Below are positions 12,501 through 24,500 of a stretch of DNA of 64,000 nt, piece after piece. The DNA comes from Omphiscola glabra (Eukaryota; Mollusca; Gastropoda; Lymnaeidae): positions 29,668,495 to 29,732,494 of the forward strand of contig OZ024808.1 in NCBI GenBank assembly GCA_964017045.1, written 5' to 3'. Positions within the stretch are counted from its first letter, which is position 1, and each line of letters opens with the position of its first letter. The notes under the pieces were generated by a model, which saw only the letters and a list, made by a program, of their open reading frames with translations, was not told where the DNA came from and made no database searches. The translations under genes were made by a program, and so were the position numbers.

Positions 12501-15500
12501 AGTGTGTAAGCATGTGAGTTTCCTCATTTTAAAACATTGTTCCCATTATGTTCATCATAAGTTTTATGTTCATCATACGTTTTATGTAAGTTTTATGTTC
12601 ATCATAAGTTTTATGTTTATCATAAGTTTTATGTTCATCATACATTTAGACACAAACTTGACAATGTTTATCACAAGAACCAAGAGGAACTGATCAGCTG
12701 TGTTCTTTTTTTATGAAATGGTGTCAGAAGTAGGATTTTTGTTAAAACATGTATCAGCATTCCATCAAATTGCTTTTTTACAAAGAATCCTCTTGTAAAT
12801 TAAATGTGTTAAAAATCAAAATTTAAAATATTTTAAACATGTATTTCCATTGACCAGTGCTGCATGCCAGAGAGACAGGCTCCAACAAGCAAGTGGCATC
12901 TAAATCATGTGCTCTGTCACTGGTCAGACAGTTGTATCATATGAAGGTGATTGAGGCCAACACAGGGGAAAAAAAGAAGAAGGGCTCTGAAAAGGTACTG
13001 AGATAACTTGAGAGAAAATAGCCATAACTGACATGAACTTGCCTGCCTTCATGACACATACAACTTAATTCCCATTCTTAAAGCATAAAACCAGATAAAA
13101 CACCAATGTGCCCCCCCCCCCCTTTTTTTTCTACAGACATCCAAATGAGACAGTAACACATCACCTCTGCAGACATTGAAATGAGACAGTAACACATCAC
13201 CTCTGCAGACATCCAAATGAGACAGTAACAAATCACCTCTTCAGACATCCAAATGAGACAGTAACACATCACCTCTGCAGACATCCAAATGAGACAGAAG
13301 CACATCACCTCTGCAGACATTGCTATGAGACAGTAACACATCACCTCTGTAGACATCCAAATTGAGACAGAAGCACATCACCACTGCAGACATCCAAATG
13401 AGACAGTAACACATCACCTCTGCAGACATCCAAATGAGACAGTAACACATCACCTCTGCAGACATCCAAATGAGACAGTAACACATCACCTCTGCAGACA
13501 TCTAAATGAGACAGTAACACATCACCTCTTTAGTTTTAGTCTGATGTTTTAAGCACACATCTTCTCTAATCTTTCAGCTCCCACCCTATGAGTTGTCCAT
13601 CAGTGAAGATCTGGAGCAGAAGATTGACCAATGCCTCAAGCAGTGGGGGGTTGAACCTGTCTCAAACTTTGAAACAGTGGTAATATTGGGGGACTAGTTG
13701 TAGGGGAATGTTTGGCTGTGATGTAGGGATGTTTGGCTGTGATGTAGGGATGTTTGGCTGTGATGTAGGGATGTTTGGCTGTGATGTAGGGATGTTTGGC
13801 TGTGATGTAGGGATGTTTGGCTGTGATGTAGGGATGTTTGGCTGTGATGTAGGGATGTTTGGCTGTGATGTAGGGATGTTTGACTGTGATGTAGGGATGT
13901 TTGGCTGTGATGTAGGGATGTTTGACTGTGATGTAGGGATGTTTGGCTGTGATGTAAGGATGTTTGACTTGATGTAGGGATGTTTGGCTGTGATGTAGGG
14001 ATGTTTGGCTGTGATGTAGGGATGTTTGACTGTGTTGTAGGGATGTTTGGCTGTGATGTAGGGATGTTTGACTGTGATGTAGGGATGTTTGACTGTGATG
14101 TAGGAATGTTTGGCTGTGATGTAGGTATGTTTGGCTGTGCTGAGTGATGTAGGTTTCTAATGTAAGACATTGTTGTGAGGTAATGCATTTATAACTTTCC
14201 TGCAACTCTCTTTGTCTTTGGTATGTGGCTGTTTACTTGGTCTGATGCCAGTGTTCAAGATATTTATATATCACTAGTCATATTGTTATCATTGGTCATA
14301 TTGTTATCATTGGTCATATTGTTATCATTGGTCATATTGTTATCATTGGTCATATTTTTATCATTGGTCATATTGTTATCATTGGTCATATTGTTATCAC
14401 TTGTCTTATTCCAAATGTTCTACAGGAAAATATATATTCTCAAGCACTGCCAACCCCCAAGGAAGAGGGTGGGAGCAGTGATCCCCCTGCCATCTCACTG
14501 ATCAACCAGCCCTCCCTTGAGGAGTTTGATCCTGCACCTCCTAAGAGAACCCCTGGAGTTGTTTCATGGTCCCCACCTATACCAAATTGGAATCCCTGGA
14601 TCAACTGTAACATTGATGAGGGCCCACTTGCAACAGTAAGCAGGGCACACAACTGATCATTGATTTGTTTAGGACACAACTGATCATTGATTTGTTTAGG
14701 ACACACAATTGATCATTGATTTGTTTAGGACACACACTTTATCATTGATTAGATCTGGACACACAATTTATCAAACAGTAGACCATAGCAAACATGTCAA
14801 GCTTTTGTTTACTGTCAGTGTTTCAAAGCTTGCCTCATGTTACATTGTTTAATTATGTTACAATTATTAATCATGTTACAATGTTTAATTATGTTACAGT
14901 CATCTCTTAGTAATATCAGTGCAGATTTGAAAATGGATTTGGAAAGACGATATGAGGAGGATGCTAACTTGATGATGGTGAGATATTGATACATTTGAAG
15001 TGAGATATTGATGCATTTGAAGTGAGATATTGATGCATTTGAAGTGAGATATTGATGCATTTGAAGTGAGATATTGATACATTTGAAGTGAGATATTGAT
15101 ACATTTGAAGTGAGATATTGATACATTTGAAGTGAGATATTGATGCATTTGAAGTGAGATATTGATGCATTTGAAGTGAGATATTGATGCATTTGAAGTG
15201 AGATATTGATACATTTGAAGTGAGATATTGATACATTTGAAGTGAGATATTGATGCATTTGAAGTGAGATATTGATACATTTGAAGTGAGATATTGATGC
15301 ATTTGAAGTGAGATATTGATGCATTTGAAGTGAGATATTGATGCATTTGAAGTGAGATATTGATACATTTGAAGTGAGATATTGATGCATTTGAAGTGAG
15401 ATATTGATACATTTGAAGTGAGATATTGATACATTTGAAGTGAGATATTGATGCATTTGAAGTGAGATATTGATGCATTTGAAGTGAGATATTGATGCAT

Positions 15501-18500
15501 TTGAAGTGAGATATTGATGCATTTGAAGTGAGATATTGATGCATTTGAAGTGAGATATTGATACATTTGAAGTGAGATATTGATACATTTGAAGTGAGAT
15601 ATTGATACATTTGAAGTGAGATATTGATACATTTGAAGTGAGATATTGATGCATTTGAAGTGAGATATTGATGCATTTGAAGTGAGATATTGATACATTT
15701 GAAGTGAGATATTGATGCATTTGAAGTGAGATATTGATGCATTTGAAGTGAGATATTGATACATTTGAAGTGAGATATTGATGCATTTGAAGTGAGATAT
15801 TGATACATTTGAAGTGAGATATTGATGCATTTGAAGTGAGATATTGATACATTTGAAGTGAGATATTGATACATTTGAAGTGAGATATTGATGCATTTGA
15901 AGTGAGATATTGATACATTTGAAGTGAGATATTGATACATTTGAAGTGAGATATTGATACATTTGAAGTGAGATATTGATACATTTGAAGTGAGATATTG
16001 ATACATTTGAAGTGAGATATTGATACATTTGAAGTGAGATATTGATGCATTTGAAGTGAGATATTGATGCATTTGAAGTGAGATATTGATGCATTTGAAG
16101 TGAGATATTGATACATTTGAAGTGAGATATTGATACATTTGAAGTGAGATATTGATGCATTTGAAGTGAGATATTGATGCATTTGAAGTGAGATATTGAT
16201 GCATTTGAAGTGAGATATTGATGCATTTGAAGTGAGATATTGATGCATTTGAAGTGAGATATTGATGCATTTGAAGTGAGATATTGATACATTTGAAGTG
16301 AGATATTGATACATTTGAAGTGAGATATTGATACATTTGAAGTGAGATGTTGTAGCAGTGGAGATGTTAAGATAGAAGTAAATGATACAGGTGAGGTGTT
16401 GAAAAAAAGAGAATATTACAGGTTAAATGTTAAGAAAGAGGTGAATAATACAGGTAAGGTGTTAAAATAAAGAGAATAATACAGGTGAAATGTTGAAACA
16501 GAAGATAATGATACTGATGAAGAGTGGACACAGAAGAGAAGGACACGCTAAGTGTTATAATGAAGACAGTGCTTCAGCTTACAGAACTTTGTTCAAACTT
16601 AAGATTCTAAAATGAGTTGGTCATTGACTTGATAATTTATTGCTCCTTCAGATGATTGACCAACGTGCTAAACTGCCAACACATGCTTCTTGTGAGTCCA
16701 TACTCTTCCAGATCAGCAACAACCCTGTCACCTTGGTTAGAGGAGAGACCGGTTGTGGTAAAACAACACAGGTTGGTTTCTTTGTGGTAATAAGTATACA
16801 TATGGATGTATCAGTGGTTTTTACATGTGGGTGTATCTGTGGATGTACATGTGGATGTATCAATAGTTTATACCTGTGGATGTATCAATGGTTTGTGCCT
16901 GTGGATGTATCAATGGTTTTTACACGTGGATGTAATTGTGGTTTGTATATGTGGATGTATTTGTGGTTTGTATATGTGGATGTATCAATGGTTTGTACCT
17001 GTGGATGTATCAATGGTTTGTACCTGTGGATGTATCAATGGTTTGTACCTGTGGATGTATCAATGGTTTGTACCTGTGCATGTATGAATGGTTTGTACCT
17101 GTGGATGTATCATTTCTTTGGTTTGTACCTGTGCATATGTCAATGATGAATTAAAAAGCTCAATCATATTTGTTTGCCCATCACAGGTTCCACAGTTTAT
17201 ATTGGATCACATGATCAGCTCTGGCCAGGGTGCTAATTGTGGTATAATCATCACTCAGGTAAGTCATGAAAGGTACCCCAGTGCACAATAGCAGTAGTTT
17301 GACAGGTACCCAGTGCACAATAGCAGTAGTTTGACAGGTACCCAGTGCACAATACCAGTAGTTTGACAGGTGCCCAGCAGCAGTAGTTGGAAGTCAATCT
17401 TGAGTTGTGAAAATTTCCTTAAGAGCTTCTTGTCTCTTTTAATTTTGATGAATATAATTTCAACTTTGATGGTAAAGTTTGCATCAGCTATACAAAATTG
17501 TTGGATTGGTATCAAATTGTTGGACTGGTATCAAATTGTTGGACTGGCATCAAATTGTTGGATTGGTATCAAATTGTTGGACTGGTATCAAATTGTTAGA
17601 CTAGTATCTTTATAACATTTTATGAACAAGCTGAGAACTAACATAACCATTATTAACTCAGTTAAGAAATCTTGAAATTAGTTTCTTAGTTTTAAAAAAT
17701 TTGTGCTCGGGCATTGTCTGTCAAATTGTAATAATTTTTGTGGGTCTTGCTTTTAGCCTCGCCGCATCAGCGCCGTGTCGATAGCGGAGCGTGTTGCAGC
17801 GGAAAGGTCTGAGATGCTGGGAATGTCTGTTGGTTACAGTGTAAGATTTGAGTCGGTCATGCCCCGGCCGTACGGCAGTATCTTGTACTGCACTGTGGGT
17901 AAGTCAGCTCAAAGTCATTCATTAATGTGTGGGTTTTTTTTAACCCCTTTTTTTTATTTACTTGGTGTGAGCAATTTGCACGTCATTAAGTTTAGTTCGG
18001 TTTGCTTGTCACCACCCGTCAGATCCTGTCACATCTCAGGTGCATCATTTAGATTAGTTCTGTTTGCTTGTCACCACCCATCATATCCTGTCACTACCCA
18101 TCATATCCTGTCACCACCCATCGTATCCTGTCACCACCCATCATATCCTGTCACCACCCATCATATCCTGTCACTACCCATCATATCCTGTCACCATCCA
18201 TCATATCCTGTCACCACCCATCATATCCTGTCACCACCCATCATATCCTGTCACCACCCATCATATCCTGTCACCACCCATCATATCCTGTCACCACCCA
18301 TCATATCCTGTCACCACCCATCATATCCTGTCACCACCCATCATATCCTGTCACCACCCATCATATCCTGTCACCACCCATCATATCCTGTCACCACCCA
18401 TCATATCCTGTCACCACCCATCATATCCTGTCACCACCCATCATATCCTTCACCACCCATCATATCCTTCACCACCCATCATATCCTGTCACCACCCATC

Positions 18501-21500
18501 ATATCCTGTCACCACCCATCATCATGCATCATATCCTGTCACCACCCATCATCATGCATCATATCCTGTCACCACCCATCATATCCTGTCACAACCCATC
18601 ATATCCTGTCACCACCCATCATATCCTGTCACCACCCATCATATCCTGTCACCACCCATCATATCCTGTCACAACCCATCATATCCTGTCACCACCCATC
18701 ATATCCTGTCACCACCCATCATATCCTGTCACCACCCATCATATCCTGTCACAACCCATCATATCCTGTCACAACCCATCATATCCTTACTTTTGCTGTG
18801 ACATTAAACTTTATTTCAAGGGAAGATGGGAGAAGCTGTTAAATTTATGAGAAATAAAATATTTGCTTAGAAGACTGCATTTTTTTTTAAAATTACAAAA
18901 TATTTGCACTACATATCAGTCAGTTAAAAGTGGTATGCACACACAAAAAAAAAAGGAAATTGTAAAAATTAATCTTAAAATTTTAGGCAAGGTTTACTTA
19001 CAATTTGTTATGATGCACAAAAAAATGTTTGATTTTATTTCAAGTTTGCTGACATTCTCTACCATTGGATGAAATCATGAACTATTTGTCTGCCTTCATG
19101 TGTTTCATCCATCTCCAAAGCTGCAGACCACTAAATTAATAAAAACATTTCATTTCTATTTTTTTAAACTTAAATAACACCAGCACCTGTACAGAAACAG
19201 TTCCACTGTGACTATATAAATATACACAAAGTATTCCCAGCTTTAAGCACATATTTCCTTTGTTCATAAAATACCGCTAAAAAAAACCGACCTATGTCAT
19301 TAAAAATAAATGAGATGTTTTTTTAAATTATGCTAATGTTCTTGCACTTTAGGAACTCTATTGAGACGCTTGGAGGGCGGCCTGCGAGGAATTTCCCACG
19401 TTATTGTTGATGAAATCCATGAAAGGGACATCAATGTGAGTGGGTTTTTCTTCTCTCCTTGATAGCTGAGTGACCCTGGCCAATAATTATGTTATTCAGC
19501 TGAGCAAGTTTTGACCAGTGAATTTTTTTGCATTTAAGAAATGTATTACACAAACAAGAGTTAGTTTGCACAAAAGAGTTTTGCTAAGTTAGTGTTTGTG
19601 TATTTTAAAGTGAAGGCTTTTACATAGTGTTTGATCACGGAAGAATAATACGCTGCACAAATTATTAATGGACTAAGTAAGCAGTAATGCTTTATTACAT
19701 GCTGCCCACCCCCGGCCACCTGCTTCTGACCTTGAAATTTAAGTAATTTTGTTGTTAATAAAGCACTTGCTTTGACCTACTTGGATGTTCATTTTAGTTT
19801 TGTTTACATGACAGACGGACTTCTTGTTGGTGCTGCTCAGGGACATGGTGCACACGTACAAAGATCTCAGAGTGATTCTCATGTCAGCCACTGTTGATAC
19901 GACCCTCTTCACCGAGTACTTTGGAGAAGTCTCTGTTGTTGAGGTGTATGGTAGAACTTACCCTGTGCAAGGTACTCACCATAGGCTTTTGTGCTAGTTA
20001 TTTTTATGCAGCCTCTATGGCTAATGTGTGGCTGATGTGTGGCTGCTGTGTGGCTAATGTGTGCTTGGTCAAACCTGCCACAGACTGTGATACAAGGCAT
20101 GCGCATGCTATCTTACAGAGGGCTATTATTGGTCAAGTCTGTGCCTCAGTTGTACCTTTTTAAAATTATAATGAATTCATGTTTCTGGACAAAAGAAATC
20201 ACGCCACAGAAAAAAATATATTGACTGGTACTGACCAGGTTTACATGATAGATGCAATCCTCTGTGTAATAACACAAAACACATTTTCCAGTTCCATGTA
20301 TGTCGAAATAACCAAAGGTATTGATATTTATAGTGTCTACTGTCGCTTGATTTCATAATTAGTGAAGTAATGATATCGTTATGTGATGAATGGATTATGC
20401 TTCTATTTCAGAGTACTACCTGGAAGACATCATTGAGATGTTGAATTTCATCCCTGCTCCCAATGATAAAAGAAAGAAGCATGATGATGATGGTGAAGAT
20501 GGCGGGGACGCTGATGATGTTAGTTTCTTCTTTGTTAAAAATTTTTTTAAGAACCCATTCATAATTCAGTAACCCACCAAGCCTGGCAAAGTCGTATGAA
20601 TTCTTCTGTTTTAGTATAGTAAGATCTAGTGTTACATATGGCTCTTGACTCACCAAGCCTGGCAAAGTCGTATGAATTCTTCTGTTTTAGTATAGTAAGA
20701 TCTAGTGTTACATATGGCTCTTGACTCACCAAGCCTGGCAAAGTCGTATGAATTCTTCTGTTTTAGTATAGTAAGATCTATTGTTACATATGGCTCTTGA
20801 CTCACCAAGCCTGGCAAAGTCGTATGAATTCTTCTGTTTTAGTATAGTAAGATCTAGTGTTACATATGGCTCTTGACTCACCAAGCCTGGCAAAGTCGTA
20901 TGAATTCTTCTGTTTTAGTGTAGTAAGATCTATTGTTACATATGGCACTTGACTCACCAAGCCTGGCAAAGTCGTATGAATTCTTCTGTTTTAGTATAGT
21001 AAGATCTAGTGTTACATATGGCTCTTGACTCACCAAGCCTGGCAAAGTCGTATGAATTCTTCTGTTTTAGTATAGTAAGATCTATTGTTACATATGGCTC
21101 TTGACTCACCAAGCCTGGCAAAGTCGTATGAATTCTTCTGTTTTAGTATAGTAAGATCTAGTGTTACATATGGCTCTTGACTCACCAAGCCTGGCAAAGT
21201 CGTATGAATTCTTCTGTTTTAGTATAGTAAGATCTAGTGTTACATATGGCTCTTGACTCACCAAGCCTGGCAAAGTCGTATGAATTCTTCTGTTTTAGTA
21301 TAGTAAGATCTAGTGTTACATATGGCTCTTGACTCACCAAGCCTGGCAAAGTCGTATGAATTCTTCTGTTTTAGTATAGTAAGATCTATTGTTACATATG
21401 GCTCTTGACTCACCAAGCCTGGCAAAGTCGTATGAATTCTTCTGTTTTAGTATAGTAAGATCTAGTGTTACATATGGCTCTTGACTCACCAAGCCTGGCA

Positions 21501-24500
21501 AAGTCGTATGAATTCTTCTGTTTTAGTATAGTAAGATCTAGTGTTACATATGGCTCTTGACTCACCAAGCCTGGCAAAGTCGTGTGAATTCTTCTGTTTT
21601 AGTATAGTAAGATCTAGTGTTACATAGGGCTCTTGACTCACCAAGCCTGGCAAAGTCGTGTGAATTCTTCTGTTTTAGTATAGTAAGATCTAGTGTTACA
21701 TATGGCTCTTGACTCACCAAGCCTGGCAAAGTCGTGTGAATTCTTCTGTTTTAGTATAGTAAGATCTAGTGTTACATATGGCTCTTGACTCACCAAGCCT
21801 GGCAAAGTCATGTGAATTCTTCTGTTTTAGTATAGTAAGATCTAGTGTTACATAGGGCTCTTGACTAATCTTCACGATGAACTAGCTTAATTACAAACCT
21901 ATTCAAACCAAGCATTTCAATACATACATGCATTTTATCATTGACTGTGGCGACAAACAAAATATTTACTTTTTCTTCTATGCGCTGAGAGGCTTTCTCC
22001 TACACTTTAATTGTTTCCTTTAGTCTTTTATTGAATTTAAATTATGGTAAGTTGTGATTATGTTAATTCTGCCCTTGAAGCTAATTTGTAAGCCAAGATG
22101 TGAAAACAAGTGTAGTTATAAGATGTGAAAACAAGTGTAGTTATAAGATGTGAAAACAAGTGTAGTTATAAGATGTGAAAACAAGTGTAGTTATAAGATG
22201 TGGAAACAAGTGTAGTTATAAGATGTGAAAACATGTATAGTTATAAGATGTGAAAACAAGTGTAGTTATAAGATGTGAAAACAAGTGTAGTTATAAGATG
22301 TGAAAACAAGTGTAGTTATAAGATGTGGAAACAAGTGTAGTTATAAGATGTGAAAACAAGTGTAGTTATAAGATGTGGAAACAAGTGTAGTTATAAGATG
22401 TGGAAACAAGTGTAGTTATAAGATGTGGAAACAAGTGTAGTTATAAGATGTGGAAACAAGTGTAGTTATAAGATGTGAAAACAAGTGTAGTTATAAGATG
22501 TGGAAACAAGTGTAGTTATAAGATGTGAAAACAAGTGTAGTTATAAGATGTGAAAACAAGTGTAGTTATAAGATGTGAAAACAAGTGTAGTTATAAGATG
22601 TGAAAACAAGTGTAGTTATAAGATGTGGAAACAAGTGTAGTTATAAGATGTGAAAACAAGTGTAGTTATAAGATGTGGAAACAAGTGTAGTTATAAGATG
22701 TGGAAACAAGTGTAGTTATAAGATGTGGAAACAAGTGTAGTTATAAGATGTGGAAACAAGTGTAGTTATAAGATGTGAAAACAAGTGTAGTTATAAGATG
22801 TGGAAACAAGTGTAGTTATAAGATGTGAAAACAAGTGTAGTTATAAGATGTGAAAACAAGTGTAGTTATAAGATGTGAAAACAAGTGTAGTTATAAGATG
22901 TGAAAACAAGTGTAGTTATAAGATGTGGAAACAAGTGTAGTTATAAGATGTGAAAACAAGTGTAGTTATAAGATGTGGAAACAAGTGTAGTTATAAGATG
23001 TGGAAACAAGTGTAGTTATAAGATGTGGAAACAAGTGTAGTTATAAGATGTGGAAACAAGTGTAGTTATAAGATGTGAAAACAAGTGTAGTTATAAGATG
23101 TGGAAACAAGTGTAGTTATAAGATGTGAAAACAAGTGTAGTTATAAGATGTGAAAACAAGTGTAGTTATAAGATGTGAAAACAAGTGTAGTTATAAGATG
23201 TGAAAACAAGTGTAGTTATAAGATGTGGAAACAAGTGTAGTTATAAGATGTGGAAACAAGTGTAGTTATAAGATGTGGAAACAAGTGTAGTTATAAGATG
23301 TGGAAACAAGTGTAGTTATAAGATGTGGAAACAAGTGTAGTTATAAGATGTGAAAACAAGTGTAGTTATAAGATGTGGAAACAAGTGTAGTTACAAGATG
23401 TGAAAACAAGTGTAGTTATAAGATGTGAAAACAAGTGTAGTTATAAGATGTGAAAACAAGTGTAGTTATAAGATGTGGAAACAAGTGTAGTTATAAGATG
23501 TGAAAACAAGTGTAGTTATAAGATGTGGAAACAAGTGTAGTTATAAGATGTGGAAACAAGTGTAGTTATAAGATGTGAAAACAAGTGTAGTTATAAGATG
23601 TGAAAACAAGTGTAGATAAAGATCATTATGTGACGTGATGTAGGGCTGGCGTTTCAACATCAACGTTTTTAAGTTTTCAATGTTTATTTATAGAGACAGT
23701 TAAAAGGATTTAGTTCTGCGGTGTGAATTAGTCATGCCGCAGAAAACCACGTAAACCCTATTAGAGGGCGTCTGTTAACACCTACTAGTCCCCCCGGGGT
23801 GGGAAGGGGGGGGCTTTAGAGACGTAAATTATATCCACCCCAGCCCAAGGAAGTCCGGCCCGGTTGCTGTGTAAGCATCACCCCGGCTGGCCAGGCGTCC
23901 CTTCTCTGATGCGGCCTCACTCGCATAGTCAGTCGAGTGGAAGGGTGGGTGGGGCTGTCTCAGGGGCGGGGAGCCCTCGGCATGCCGCTTCGCGGCCTGA
24001 CTGGAATAGAGACCACTGGGGGAGTGGTTGAATGCCAGTTGGGGGCGGGGGAGGTGTGTTGGGGAAGACCTTATGAGCCTTGGCTCGATGGTCTGCTGAT
24101 TTTCTTAAGTATGTTAGTTAGTTAGTTCTGAATCTACAAATATTAAATCTCTTCTCCCCGGGGGACCTGATAAAAACATGAGATTTTCTTAACACAGATT
24201 TTTAAACAAAAATTCATTCAAACTGAATTATTTTACTTAATTGCTAAAATTATAATTTTGAAAGCATTAAATCTTTAAGTAAAATTTATCAAGAGTCTTT
24301 GTGAACCAACTTTTTTTCTAATGTCATCTTCACAGGAAAACTGTAATAAAATCATTGCCCAGGGTTATTCAGAATCAACTAAAATTGCCATGGGCCAGCT
24401 GCCGGAGAAAGAAATCCCCTTTGATCTTGTAGAGGTAAAATAGCTTCCTTCATTAAATTGGTCAGTGTGTAGCATTGGTGAGCATGGAGCAAGAAACAGG

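Noticed and set aside
14815..16336. Three overlapping minus-strand ORFs of 442-499 codons with a [19 protein letters not shown] repeat
   Set aside because: They are the 22-bp intronic array read in all three frames (22 is not a multiple of 3, so all frames read the same peptide). They are antisense to DHX9 and have no unique domain.
16640..17154. 168-codon plus-strand ORF running past the Walker A exon
   Set aside because: Correct frame for exon 11, but it runs on into the 25-bp array of intron 11. The GT donor at 16772 and the conserved continuation at 17187 define the exon.
17775..18850. ORFs of 245-355 codons with HHPSYPVTT repeats
   Set aside because: The first part of the longest one is the real DHX9 exon 13. 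The remainder is the 20-bp array of intron 13.
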